Positions 33,755 to 46,433 of a stretch of 64,000 nucleotides of DNA are shown piece by piece. The notes under the pieces were generated by a model. It was not told where the DNA came from, did no database searches, and saw only the letters and a program-made list of their open reading frames with translations. Origin of the DNA: Musa acuminata AAA Group. Lineage: Eukaryota > Streptophyta > Magnoliopsida > Zingiberales > Musaceae. How positions within the stretch are numbered: position 1 is the stretch's first letter; every line of letters starts with the position of its first letter. The stretch is from contig NC_088339.1 in the NCBI RefSeq assembly GCF_036884655.1, forward strand, positions 29,048,501 through 29,112,500, written 5' to 3'. The translations under genes and the position numbers were made by a program.

Positions 33755-34069
33755 CTGCAGGCAACCCATGTGCTCACATGGAAACATAGAGAGAGAATGT
33801 ATGCGTGTGTGAGAGAGAGAGAGAAGAGGGGAAGAGAGAGAGAGTGAGAGACAAACACAGAGTAGAATAGCAGCGACAAGAGGGGAGAAGTGGAAAGAAG
33901 AAAGTCTTTATAGAAAGAAGAGGAAGTAGCCTATTGCGTGAGGGGAGGAGAAGATGCGGTAGAGGAAGAGGCGAGAGTAGAAGAGAAGAGAAGCTTAAAA
34001 AGATCCCATCTTTTTGGCTTTGCGTGGTAGCCTTAGAGGCGGCAAAAGAGTGAGTGAGGGGAGAGAGAG
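32412..34069. other. Virus right flank and kinase promoter region, no gene seen
   Basis: Host sequence resumes at 32412 (C+G-rich for ~130 bases, then A+T-rich). No coding frame with a recognisable domain is present. From 33715 to 33850 there are several (GA)n runs, frequent in plant 5' regions, and the purine-rich strand continues up to the kinase start. The minus-strand ORFs here are translations of those repeats. Confidence 0.55.
33715..33850. repeat. (GA)n microsatellite cluster
   Basis: A run of GA dinucleotides at about 33718-33747 and further shorter runs to 33850 lie about 250 bases upstream of the kinase ATG. This may be 5' untranslated or promoter sequence. Confidence 0.85.
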
Positions 34070-37000
34070 ATGAAGGAAGGGGGCGGAGATGGGTTCGTGA
34101 GGGCGGACCAGATCGATCTGAAGAGCTTGGACGAGCAATTGGAGCGGCACCTCAGCCGGGCATGGACGATGGAGAAGAGGAAGGAGGAGGAGAGGAGGGA
34201 GAGGCGGAGGGAGGAGTGGGAGATCGACCCATCGAAGCTGCTCATCAAGGGGGTAATCGCCAGGGGCACCTTCGGCACCGTCCACCGTGGGGTCTACGAC
34301 GGCCAGGACGTCGCCGGTAAAAAGAGAGAGGGAGAGAGGAGGAATTCCGATGGATATTTGCTCTTCTCTGTCCAATAATGCTTGCGTTTTACTGCCGAAA
34401 ATTGATCTTTTTGGCGATCGATTAGGGCTTTTAGCTCCATCGATTTTTCTCGTTTCGTGATTTCCTTCTAACTCTTCGAGACATCCCCTCTTTGTCTGCA
34501 TCGAATCTACTGAATTCAATTTCTTCGAAAAATTCCTTCTTTTTTTTCTCTAGATTATTATTATTATTATTATTATTATTATTTTGTGTAATCCATTTAG
34601 ATTTGTGCTCTTTCTCTCCGTATCCTGCTGAATCTGTTCTTATTTTCGACGATGCACCGACTCTGCTTGTTCCTTTTACGTAGTGATAGGGGAAAAGTAT
34701 GCCTACTTGTCTCTTCATAAGTTTGGAGAAGATTCAAATGCAAATTTCCATTGGTGATACCATGATCTTTCTGTTTACGTCTCTGCTCTTGTGTTTGCTG
34801 GGTGATATGCTTTACCTTTTGGGGTTTGGTACGCTCCGGTTGGGCTTATAAAGGTTAATGTTCATTGATGTAGCCACAAGCCTGCCTGTGACTTCACATG
34901 TTGGGTGGAGTGTTTTCCGTGACACTTGTTGCATCAGTTGTTTTCTCCCTTGTACTTCATGTGAACCGAACTAAACAACTATTACTGGTTTGACGTGGGC
35001 GTTGGTCTTGTGATATCTAAAGCAGAACGGAAAGCTGTAGCACTGACAAATGATGACGAAAAATGGTTGATATGCTTTGTACTCCGGGGTGATTGAGTTT
35101 GGCATTGTGTGGTTTTGATGCATGGTAGTTCATCTGTTTCAGCATTAGCAGGCACTTAAATATGTAAAACAGACTAATAAAAGTTGTATTTTGCTTCAGA
35201 ATCATTCTCTGGGGTTTACCTGAGTGAGCACCGGAAACCACATCCCTCTTGCTCATTTGTTTTGATGCAAGATTTTTTTTTTCTGAGTTTTGCATGTTGA
35301 CCATGGATTTGAAGACGACTATGCATTCGGTGTGTATGCTGCACTTCTTTTGCTGGTTGTTAAAGGATTTTTTTCTTTTTTTATTGCTTTCAGTGAAGTT
35401 GCTGGACTGGGGTGAAGAGGGAAACAGAACGGAAGCTGAAGTTGCGGCACTACGGACTGCCTTCTCTCAGGAAGTCTCGGTTTGGCATCAGCTTGATCAT
35501 CCCAATGTGACTAAGGTAAAGATAGTTATGTAAAGGTACAATATTATATCTGTAACGAATTCAAAACTTTAATCCAAGTCGTGCACTTTTCCTGTCCATT
35601 TGCTTGATGTTTTTAGTTCTTCTATGTTGCCTTCAGAAAGATTGGGTTTACAAGGTGTCATCTGGTTGGAAATCTTCTCTGTATTCATCTTTTTGAATAT
35701 GGTTATCTACTAATTCTTCTTGTTTGTGTAGCATTTTGTCATTTTAAACTTCTTTTATTTGCAGTTTATTGGTGCTGCCATTGGTGCAACAGACCTTAAC
35801 ATACAAACAGAAAATGGTCATCTTAGCATGCCAAGCAATATTTGCTGTGTTGTTGTTGAGTATCTCCCTGGCGGTGCACTGAAATCATTTCTTATAAAAC
35901 ACCACAGAAGAAAAATAGCTTTCAAAACAGTCGTCCAGATGGCTTTGGATCTTGCAAGCGGGTGAGAGTCGGTCTTAAGTTCTTTGATTCAGAAGCTCTT
36001 AGTTCACCACATATTTTTTCTGCTTGAATGTATAAATACTTTCATGCTTCTGATCCCTGATAAAGAGCTCTTTGCAAAATAAATCTGTTTGTGCAATTTG
36101 CATCTCTATCTGTAGGTTAAGCTATCTTCATTCCAAAAAGATCGTGCACAGGGATGTGAAAACAGAAAATATGCTTCTAGATAGGACAGGAACAGTAAAA
36201 ATTGCTGACTTCGGCGTTGCTCGTATTGAGGCTCAAAATCCTAATGACATGACGGGTGAGACAGGAACCCTCGGTTACATGGCACCAGAGGTATAAGATC
36301 CCTTTTGTGATGTTAAACACCATCATTTTTTTCTCTATTTTCTTTCCAGTACTTTTTTCAGCAGCATGAACTGTTTGTGGAGCTGTCATAATCAGTAAAG
36401 ATCAACTCATCTAGATTGTGTGTTGTATCAATACATTGCTCCTATGTTGAAATGCTGTCTTGAAAGAAAGATTTGCTTATGATAAACATGCAATGATATG
36501 CTATGGTTTTTGTACTTTTTGAGTTCATGGCATTAAGATAACATATTAGGTTGTCTTAACTTAGATGCTTGTAACAAGGAAATAATTAGGCACATATATC
36601 AATGAGAAAGTTAGTTTATGGCTGGATATACAGATCAGGGTTTTAAATACTGGTCCGTACCGATGATACATCGTAAAACCTTAAAAATAACTTCACCTAT
36701 CATGCCAGGGCGTATCGATCGGTATGCCTCGGTAACGGTCAAAATCCGAGGCGGTATCGGTCGGTATGCCTCGGTACCAGTCCAAAACATTGGTACCGCT
36801 CGGTAGAGGGCGGTTCGCGTATCAACATCCTCTTGGACCGATACATATCGCCCGTATCGAGCGATACACATTGAAATTGAGAACCCTGATACAGATAGAA
36901 TGCTGGACATATGTTGTCTGCACTGTGTATGATTGCTTGCTAGTAAAGAAAAAGTCAATCTGACAGAAATCATACTAAAAGAAAGCTTCTTCTGAATTTT

Positions 37001-37690
37001 GTTTGGAAACTATTAGGTTTGTTGATAAAAAAAGATTCATCTAGACATACACACTAACAAAATGATGGACAAAATGGAGAAGAATCGAAATGAAGCTTTC
37101 ATTGGGATAGAAGAATGAGAGAAAAGGGAGGTGAAATGAATGTGGCTCAGTTCAAGTACAGCATAATCTGTTCTTTGTTAAAGATTACATTTCAGTGACA
37201 TGAGGGTTTGTCTTAATTACTCCATCGTCTTGTTTAACCATGAAGCAGTAACATGGTACTGACACATTTGCAGGTCCTTAACGGCAACCCTTATAATCGA
37301 AAATGTGATGTTTATAGCTTTGGTATCTGCCTGTGGGAGATATACTGTTGTGATATGCCGTATCCCGACCTTAGCTTTTCCGAGATCACATCTGCAGTCG
37401 TGCGGCAGGTATGCATTTCTCCCCAAGCCCAACAGCTACGGTGCTGGTAGGACCACAACTGATCATCCTTAAATTCGCAGAACTTGCGACCAGAGATACC
37501 ACGCTGTTGCCCGAGCTCTCTGGCAAATGTGATGAAAACCTGCTGGGATGCAAACCCTGACAGACGACCGGAGATGGATGAAGTGGTAGCCATGTTGGAA
37601 GCCATTGATACATCAAAGGGCGGAGGTATGATACCTCCGGATCAGCAACAAGAATGCTGTGGGTGTTTCGGCAGGTATCGAGGCCCTTGA
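34070..37690 (+). CDS. Raf-like serine/threonine(-tyrosine) protein kinase (plant MAPKKK group C), 6 exons
   Basis: Exons 34070-34316, 35394-35515, 35765-35961, 36116-36290, 37274-37408 and 37481-37690 join in frame to 361 residues. A charged N-terminal coiled-coil-like stretch (about 30-52) precedes the kinase domain. Visible motifs are the glycine loop [11 protein letters not shown] (64-74), VAVK with Lys84, catalytic loop HRDVKTEN with Asp202, DFG at Asp220, GTLGYMAPE ending at 247, and [12 protein letters not shown]. All catalytic residues are present. The C-terminus is [11 protein letters not shown]. The sequence closely follows the Arabidopsis At3g01490-type kinase family as I remember it. 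Such kinases are soluble and act in stress and stomatal signalling; the exact role here is inference. Intron 4 (984 bases) contains a MITE-like element. Confidence 0.9.
34553..34583. repeat. (TTA)n microsatellite in kinase intron 1
   Basis: About ten ATT/TTA trinucleotides in a row are flanked by a poly-T run. Confidence 0.9.
36634..36890. mobile_element. MITE-like element in kinase intron 4
   Basis: The ends ATCAGGGTTTTAAAT and (reverse complement) ATCAGGGTTCTCAAT form terminal inverted repeats. Both flanks read ACAG, a possible target duplication. The interior is a mosaic of GGTAC, GGTATCGG and CGATAC words rich in C+G, unlike the A+T-rich intron. Part of it (about 36784-36860) is the reverse complement of the element at 45377-45611, so the two belong to one family. 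Confidence 0.7.
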
Positions 37691-39176
37691 TCAGCAACAA
37701 GCCATTGGTCTGGGGATGTTTAAACTTGGAAGAGACAGAGCAATGTGCACAATCAATTGCAAATGTCAGATGCGGAGCTGAGATATTATAGCAATGCATC
37801 TAGAGTATGTTCTTCATGTTTGTTGCTATTTATGTGACGATGTAAAGACATTCATCTTCATGTGTATAACCTGGCTTCTCACTTGTACTCTGTTATGCCC
37901 CCCTGCGCATTAATATTCTTCTATGTCCTATCTTGTGTGGACATGAAGAAGCACAAGGCTGCATCTTGATATGCATTGCAGAGAGAAGTGGCAGCTGATA
38001 ATTACTCATGTAACGACTGTCAGGCAGACAAAGGTGGACGTGTAGCATTTACCATTCAAGTATTCTGTGTCGCCGAGCATCCTGCTAGTTTGATGGTGCT
38101 CATCGATGATGAGAACGACATAATAACTTCTTTCAGAGGCTCCGAAGGTGATCGGAAATGTTATCGCTGTCTGTGTATGGATGTTGTTGGCCTTCGGCAG
38201 ACAGGAGGAGCTCACCATATTTATGGCGGCCTCCTGCCACAGATGGCCTCGAACGGTGAAGTCGGCAGAGAACAAAGTGGAGACATGGCCAGAGATGGTA
38301 CTCTAACGCGAAGCCTCTTAACGGTGAAGAAGGCAGATAACAAAGTGGAGACATTGCCAGCATGCGGGCGGTGGTGGGTAGGTCCGGCCAACCCTCGAAT
38401 GCCCACAAGACATGGCAGAGGCACGTGCATTCCAGCATCAAGCCAACTTGACAGCTCCAAGAACCTTGTCCGAACGACATGACGAATACACGAGCATAGA
38501 CGAGGCTCTCTCGTCAACCTCGACCATTTCGTTTTCACGACCATATACACAAGATATATTTAAGCTGGAGAAGCTTGCTTAACCAACCTGCATATAATAA
38601 ATACAGCAGCGTCTCTGCCCCCCCTATCATGCATGCATCAAGCAAAACGTCGAGCACATAGAAAATGGCTCTGCTACAGCCACAGTAGATGTTTGGAAGC
38701 TTCATTTCACTCCCATGCATTCCTTACCCCTCCTTGGGATTATTACAGAGCAAACCAAGAGCCATATGCTTGCTGTTTGTTCTTCCAAGGCCTGCTGCTT
38801 TCCTGCGTCGCTTAACTAATCTTGATGTGGTGAGGGAAAGATCAATGAACCACGATGCTGGTTACAGCCTTGTGGGTGTTCATCACTATTGTTCCTCCAG
38901 ATTCTGCCTCTACTAAGCTGATTCCAACGCATCATGTTTGTCAATCAAATAGGTTGTGAATCAATCAAAGCTTCATGTCAATCTTCTTCCGTGGATAGAC
39001 TCCTAAAATATCTGCTAGCTCTCATGGTCATGAGCACTGGAGCTTCTACTTAACATCATTATAGACAATCAAACCTATCTATAAAACTACTTAAAAACAC
39101 ATGACAATATAACAAGTTCATAAATTGACTGAAAATTACTATAAATAATTGACTATGTTATCAGCGGCTGCCATAA

Positions 39177-39180
<4 letters not shown>
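37691..39180. other. Kinase 3' region and intergenic, no gene recognised
   Basis: The sequence to about 37950 is probably kinase 3' untranslated sequence. A 168-codon ORF at 37976-38482 has no recognisable domain. It includes an imperfect tandem repeat (AACGGTGAAG..GGCAGA at about 38253 and 38319, period ~66), so I do not call it a gene. Confidence 0.5.

Positions 39181-39237
<57 letters not shown>
39181..39237. repeat. (TA)n microsatellite
   Basis: More than 25 AT dinucleotides in a row. Confidence 0.95.
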
Positions 39238-39238
<1 letters not shown>

Positions 39239-41250
39239 CCCTGACAACATCATGCAAGTATGTTACTGAAATCATAAAGTCTTCAGTTTTCTGGTTCAGA
39301 GCAGTCCTATTAAAGCACTAGCAACATGATACAGGCTGATCGACAATCAAATATTGAAAATACTTGCATCTCAGATCTTCTCAATCCTATTGTAGAAGCT
39401 AAGCAAGATAATGCAGATGCCTTCTTTCACAGTTCCAAATATAGGCCTTTGCTGATTGCAAATTTGACATTTTTGTTTTAATAGAAAACTAATACAGGAT
39501 CACCGACGTTTGGTCATTCCAAAGGTAAGCATACATATTCCAATGAACAGACATAAAGAACATAAAATGCAGCAGAAAGCGAGTTTCCCAATTTATATGA
39601 CAAGCATGTATTCATCAAAGGGAGCTGAATTGCACAACTACAGAGAATGTTGTTAAGCACTACAAGAGCTTACTCCACGGAAAGTTGAATTTGACTGAAA
39701 AACCATAAAGATTCTACTTGAAGAAACACTATAATTCCAAAAACAATGGATCTTTATTTAAAGTCTTCTTGTAGATGTTCACAAGAGGTCTTTGCAAAGG
39801 CTTGCCATACTTAAAACAGCCAGTTAATTTAGCAATACCAGACTACAAAAATCATCATCTCAACATGTTTTATAAAGAATGATCCTTTGAGTGAAACAGC
39901 TTCCTCAAATTTCTTGTGGAAGATAGGTACTGAAAAAATGATAGTCTCCTCTTGGTCTTTCAGCCACAGATGAGGGCCTTTTCAGGTACCTAAAACAAGC
40001 CACTGGCCAACAATATACAAACATGAACGTGAATGCTACTTAACTTTGTATCATCAAGAAATTAAACAAAAGTTAGATTTCATAACAAAGTGTTAAAAGC
40101 AATGCAGAGCAAAGCAGAAGACAAGAATCTGTTAAGCCACAGTAAACTCAAATGACTGTGCACTGGTCTCGCATTACTAAGATACATCATAGTCACTATC
40201 ACGTGACATACTGAGCTATTATTACTAGGAGAAATTTCTTATTCATTGACGTATATATGTATAGAAGCGACAGTATCAGAAGGCAATGCTATGTATACAT
40301 ATCATATACACGCCAACTCTTGCATTAGCAAGCTAGCGTTCTAAATATATATGAACCGTAGGAAACTCTTCTGCTTAGCTGTGTTATCTAAAGATGCACG
40401 CAAACATAACCCTTGTACTCACTAGTTTCTTCAGCTTAGCGTTCTAATTAAGAGTCTACACATGCTATGCAATGCTTGGGATTAAAGATGCAACTCACAT
40501 GGTGTTCGACTGAATTCCTCTCATCTGGTTTGCACTAAGACCATGCCAATCCTTGACCATTTAGTAGGGAAGGCTAATGAGATCGAACCATGCTGCAGAC
40601 ATTAAAGCAGAGTCAGACTCTCTTTTCCAAACTTATACTGACGTGCCAGAATTATCCCATCTCTTTTGCTACGACTTCCTTCCATCATTTGTGCGATTCC
40701 ACGATGATCAACTTCTGTACTTTACGGAATCATATAGCTTTCTAGTAATGAACTAGAAAGAAACCTTCTTTTAAGGAACAGCAGCTATACGAAACCCTAT
40801 CTTTTCAAGAACGTCCGATCCTGAACCCTCTCTTGTTGCATTGTCGTTAACGCTCTGCCGAACTTAAGACCCAGACGACGCACTGTTCCTCTTATTCTCC
40901 GTTCTCTCCGTTCCTAGTGATTAGCCACAAAATCTCTCGATTCCTTTATCCTCTGTCTGTGCACACATCCATCATCGGAACCGTTAAGCGTACGCCGGAA
41001 CATTGGGACAACTTCCTCCGATCGAGCTCTGTCTGCATCTGGCGGAGCCTGGTCCTCAACTTGGCTCACAAGCCAGCTCCGAATATCCTACTAGAGATGA
41101 TTCAGCACGCTTCGGATCTACTCCTGCAGCTCCTGATCGGTAAGATGCGCGAGATACGACGCCTCTGCCGGCGCGGCCTCCCTCCCGCCAAGCGCAGCGG
41201 CCACCGCCTCGACCTCCGGCGCCGGGTCGTCGTCTCTCCCTGGGATCGGG
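39238..41250. other. Intergenic and POP1 upstream region
   Basis: This stretch is A+T-rich, with no coding frame that I recognise. From about 40860 the sequence becomes C+G-rich. A 135-codon frame (40917-41324) overlaps the beginning of the POP1 similarity in another frame and has no family resemblance; it may be 5' untranslated sequence. Confidence 0.5.
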
Positions 41251-43144
41251 AGCATCTCCTTCCAATCATTTTGAAGAGGATCCCTCTCCCATCTCCGCCG
41301 TTGCTCCTCCTCCTCGAACCCTAAACGTGCAGAAGTTCGCGGAATCCCGAGCTGCCGAGCTTGATTCGCTCCACTCCATCATCTCCACCCGACTGAACCA
41401 CGACTTCCGGATTCGCCGCGACAAGCGGAGGCGAACCACCGGCCACAGAGCCTCCACCAAGAATCATGGCCGCCCCAAGAGAAGGAAGCTGGGGTTCGAG
41501 GGTGGAATCCTGCCCGAGGTTGAAGAGGTTCAGACGACCAAGAAGGTGTCCCGCAGGACTCGTCGGAGGATGGAGTTCCGAAGCAATCCGTCTTACCGGC
41601 TTTTGTACCGCGGGAGATGGTACGAAGAGGTTGAGGACTCATCTGTGGCATGCTAAGCGGTTCACGATGGTGAAGCACTGGGATTTTACCTTCCTCTGGG
41701 GCTTCATGGCAGGTAAACGTCCTGTCTAATATACTGTATCTCCTTTGGTTTCAAACATTTTGGGTGGGGAAGACACAATTTTGGCAAATTTTGTGTTCTG
41801 CTGCACTTCTATTGTTGTTGAGATGCTAATTTTTCAGAGAAAATCATACTAAAGTACCAGAAAGAAACAATATGAGTGAGGTTACATTTGAAAAACCTAT
41901 AGTTTGGAGTGACATGAAGTTCTTAGAAAGAAACAATATATATTCCTTAGGTTTATGCAGGAGGCTGCCAAACTAGATGAGGATACGTTTAACAAGGATA
42001 AAGCATGGTGGAAAAAGTGGTGTAAATCTTTTCTAGTTGTACAATCATCAGACTTGTGTAGAATTAAACTATGTAACAGAAGCAGAAGGCCAGCTTCTTT
42101 TCATGTTGGAAACTAGTACCCGTACATTCTGCAGTTTATTTGAGGAAAGATGATCGAATCATTTTTTATTTTAGAATAATGTTATGGTGTGAATCAAAGT
42201 TCTGCTTAGAGTTTCCTTGTTGAGCCAACTGCATAGTGATAGACATGGTTTCTCTGTATTCATGTTCCATATAGAACTGTGTTTGTTACTTGAATATTCT
42301 ATCGTTACTTATCAGTCTCACTATTATTAATAGGACATGCTCATGAATTTCATCTGATACTGAGTTTTTTGAAGTTTAATGGAGTTTCTTAAGATATACG
42401 TTTATATTATGGTTTTATGCAGAGGACAAGGTTCAAGGGCTGTATTGAAGTGGTTCAAATATGGTGCACTCTTGCATGATGCTAGTTATTGTCTTCCCAT
42501 CCAAATAGAGGGTCCAGAGGATGGCATTTTCTTTCTTTTTATGAATTTCGGCTGTTAAATCCATCCATCTCATTTCCATTTACTTCACATGATTTTTTCT
42601 TTTACTGAACATTGCTTCTACAATTAACTCCTTTAAAAAGATTTTACCCCTTCTTTGTGTTCAGGACTCCATATTGGTTGTGTGGAGAATGGTTTTGTTC
42701 CCATCGCCTTATGTACACCTTCAACTGCTTCAGAAAAACTATCTAACCAGGTTGCTCATGGAGTTTACTATGGAAAAGCTATGGTAGGTTGTAATTTTTG
42801 TGAGCATGATTGATTCAGTTCCAAGGGGTCCATACTTGAAAGAATTATAACAGTGGCTTTCTGCAGCTTTATCATATTGAAACTTCAGTTATTTACATGT
42901 GGCAACCCTTCCTAAGAGATAGTGATCATGTTAATGCTGAGAAAGATGGAGTTTCCAACAGTTCTGGCAGCACTCATAAAGATGAGTGTAGTTTGCCAAT
43001 TAGAAAAATGTGGATATGGATACATGCTGCTTCTTTCAATGAAGGATTTGGTGTAATAGATAATGCACGTCAAAAACCGGTACCGATAAGCAACTTCTCT
43101 TCTCTCGTCTCTCGTCTCTCTCTCTCTCTCTCTCTTCTCTTTTT

Positions 43145-43573
43145 CTGGTGCCCTAGTACAATAAACTATATGTTGTCTCTATCCTGTTCTTTTAATTAGA
43201 TATACCTGTTTATAGATGCATCCATATCCTATGATGTAATGTCATCCATGTGTCCTGTTTGTTTGGTTCACTTAGCAATTGTGCTACCAATGTTCAAATG
43301 AAATGCCGTTTTGTCTTTCTCCTTTTTTTTTCTTATTCAGCAGATGCATTTGTTGTCTGGTGCCCTAGTACAATAAACTATATGTTGTCTCTATCCTGTT
43401 CTTTTAATTAGATAAACCTGTTTATAGATGCATCCATATCCTATGATGTAATGTCATCCATATGTCCTCTTTGTTTGGTTCACTTAGCAATTGTGCTACC
43501 AATGTTCAAATGAAATGTTGTTTTGTCTTTCTCCTTTTTTTTTTTTCTTATTCGGCAGATGCATTTGTTGTCC
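43145..43573. repeat. ~212-base direct tandem duplication in POP1 intron
   Basis: Units 43145-43356 and 43357 to about 43573 both begin CTGGTGCCCTAGTACAATAA and both end GATGCATTTGTTGT, with only a few differences. A (TC)n run precedes the first unit. Confidence 0.95.
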
Positions 43574-45376
43574 TTGGAATAACTTTGTCGTTCCAAACAG
43601 AGTAATGCTCTTAGGCATATTTGTTGAGTACATGTTAACAGTTGCATGATGATAAGAGCACAGAAAATGACAGGTTGTAGTAAATAGAAATACTCTATTG
43701 TTTTAGCCATTTAAGAATGGAATTATCTGTCTTTGTTGGGACATCCGGGTTGGTTAGTGCAATGTTGCATAAGTGACAGATCTCAGGTTTGAGTCCACGT
43801 GTGAGTATCATATATGTTGTTAGATGTAATAAAGATTTCTTCCAATTTTTGTTTAAAAAAAAGAATGGAATTATCTCTATTTGGACTGGTCAGAACTTTT
43901 TTATTTCTTGGTCACTTAAAACTTTGTGTTATACTAAAAGACACCAAATTTGCTGTATTCTTGGATTGCTAACAATACATAATCTTCGGTGGCTAAAATT
44001 TGAAGTGGATATGTGAACCAACTTGAATTTCTAATGGCATTCATGAAAACTGTATTTTCAATTTTTCAGATGCATGAGTGTGGTGTATATGTCAGATGCT
44101 TTACGCTTGAGGGGAAAATTGCAAGATTAGAAGTTATGGGGTCCAAGGCAACAAAAATAATAAAGAAGATTCTACATCCTGTATCCCAGTACGTTTTTGT
44201 GTTGAATCTATCAATTATTTATCAATTTAATCTTTGCAATGAGTACAGTACGTCGTACATTCTTTGCAGGTCATGTAGTAGTGCAGATAATTCTCTATTA
44301 AATCAATCAAGTCTTACACCTTGCAGCAACTCACAAGTTCAGAAATCTATTCTCCTTTGCCATGCGGAGAAACTTCCCTCCTATGCAATTTTATCTTTAA
44401 CAATTCATGATCCACGAGATTTGCCATCTAGCAGAACTGAAGTTACAGATAACGAGCTTTCTACCATCCTTGAGGGTTATTTTCAGGGAGAAGATTCATT
44501 GTGGTCAAGACCTGAAACCAATGGCATTTTCCTCTCTGATAGTATAAGTTTGTGGGATTGCAGCAATAACTTAAATCCTCCTGTTCCAGAAAGCATTATT
44601 TGCCAAGAGAAGCATGATAGGCGCTTAAAGGACTTCTACCTTGAGCCTTCCAGTCATGCAGGTGCTCAACTGAAGTAAAAGATGGTCCAAGCTGAACCTG
44701 CCTTATTTTGCTTCTTAAGCATGCTGACTATGGTAGCTTCTGTATGGGGTGAGATTCTACCTTACTATCATTTTCCTGCTATGGTAATCATATCATCCTT
44801 ATCTAGATGACGTCCGTGACAGATGCATGCTATTTTATTTTCTCTTACACAATGTTGTATCTATATGTGCTTTTTTCAAAATAACCCTTGTCCTTTGCCT
44901 TGTTCTGAAGGCTATTTTGCTTGTGGTATTAACTTTTAGTGGCCAATTCAGTTCTAATTTCAGATCTCTGGCAGGTGGTCTATTATCCTACCACTCAGTT
45001 GGGTTAAGACATTTTGGACTTTGTTGGTTTCGCATGGGTGTCATGCAATTGACTTGAGAGAGAGGCGGTGGGTTGCATCAAATGTAAGTGAATGATATGC
45101 ATTTGCTTAGGATTCTTGGTAATATTGATAATAAGAATAAGCTGGCTTTTCATACTTGTAACAAATAAAAGGGATTCAAGTTATTACTTGAGTTTGATGC
45201 AGATGTTCACTCAAGGTTAGAGTCATGGAAATAGCCACTTTGCTTGCAGGGTAAGGGTTGCGTGCATTTTCCTTTTGAAACTCTGCACTAAAGGGAACCT
45301 TGTGCACCAGGCTTGCCCTTTTTTAATGTTTCTATCAACCTGAAGCAAACATTAGTATATTGAGCAGCATTTGTCG

Positions 45377-45611
45377 TTTTAATCATGGTATGCAATTTCG
45401 AATGGTACCGTCCGGTACGGGCGATATGTATCGGTCCGACGACATACCGGTACGCGGACCGCCCGCTACCGGACAGACCGTGCTACAGTGCTACAGTAAG
45501 AGGAAATCGTTCGGTAAGCCCTGGTGTACCACTCGATATGTCGGTACCGTACCGTACCAAGTCAACCTCGAAACACCGGTACGATACGGTATTGCATACC
45601 TTGATTTTAAT
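45377..45611. mobile_element. MITE-like element in POP1 intron
   Basis: The ends TTTTAATCATGGTATGCAAT and (reverse complement) ATTAAAATCAAGGTATGCAAT form terminal inverted repeats of ~20 bases. The interior is full of GGTACCG/CGGTAC words. A stretch (GGGCGATATGTATCGGTCC, then GCGG/AACCGCCC) matches the element at 36634-36890 in opposite orientation. Confidence 0.75.
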
Positions 45612-46433
45612 TGTGTCACAAATTTGATCTTTTTTTTTTCTCTCATAACAATTCTCAATCTCTTTTTCCTTCCATTTCAGCTAGAGAAGTTCTTTATCAA
45701 AGTTTTGCTCACTCTGTTTTATCAACAAAATCTTGGCCACCACCTAGTCATTTCTACATTCATTCGGATATATTTATGCTTACTATTATCATTTTTTTAA
45801 TATCTATTTTTCCTCGGTTTTAACTTTGTGACCGAGTATGATAAGATCTCTCTTGTTGCAGAGTGGCTTACCATCTTCTCTGTTTGATTTTCCTGATTGC
45901 ACAGCATACTCATCTTTCATGGCTGATGAAGCTGCTACATTGGATACTGCATCTGTGCTCCATCCTCTTGCAGTGAGACCTTCAAGAGTTCCAATACCTT
46001 CCCCATGGAATAGCATAGTATCTACAGTTATTAAAGGACCAAACATCTTAAGAGGTTTTATGACGATGGATGCTCAGACTTCTTCTGGAATAATTCCTGA
46101 AAATTCCATTTTAAATGTGGACTCCAAAGATAAAACTTCATCACCTGAGCGTCAAGCCGCTGTAGTATTTCCAGATTTTATAGCAAGAACATCCAAAGTC
46201 TTGGACTGGTATTTGAAAAAGATTGGTTGCAGAAACTTGCTTTCATTACCTGACGTACAAATAGCGGAAAACAGTACACTTGATTGGGTCAAAATTAGTG
46301 CCAATGTGATGCATGCTTGACAGCAAACTTTGCTTTGTAAGACTTATGCTTCATGCATATAAGAAGGGTGTTTTTGAAGATGGGGCAATCGTTGTGAACC
46401 AAATTTGACAGACCTATCACGATGGACATCCAG

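Larger units (their letters stand above)
41260..46433 (+). pseudogene. POP1: POP1 homologue (RNase P/MRP subunit), frameshifted and C-terminally incomplete
   Basis: Conserved POP1 segments occur in order. They are LNVQKFAESRAAELDSLHS and the Arg/Lys-rich RRDKRRRTTGHR (exon to 41712), then GDGTKRLRTHLWHAKRFTM, SRAVLKWFKYGALLHDASYC (42423 on), HGVYYGKAM (to 42783) and 42867-43079 (YMWQP, IWIHAASFNEGF). After these come 44070-44188 (LEVMGSKA), 44270-44674, 44975-45083 (WSIILPLSWVKTFW) and 45862-46433 (DFPDC, KLCFVRLMLHAYKKG). The frame changes near 41599, 41682, 42715, 46313 (a four-base ATGC duplication) and 46391. The exon starting 42423 lacks a GT donor. The C-terminal exons of the POPLD end are not found before the next gene. 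No ATG in frame is seen upstream. It is a pseudogene, or a damaged assembly of a real gene. Confidence 0.8.

Noticed and set aside
33487..34519. Minus-strand ORFs over 33487-33879 and 33995-34519
   Set aside because: They are translations of (GA)n repeats and of the antisense of kinase exon 1.
37976..38482. 168-codon ORF after the kinase
   Set aside because: No domain; it contains an internal imperfect tandem repeat and overlaps competing ORFs on the other strand.
40917..41324. 135-codon ORF as the N-terminus of POP1
   Set aside because: It is in a different frame from the recognised POP1 sequence and has no resemblance to the family; joining would need an unsupported splice.
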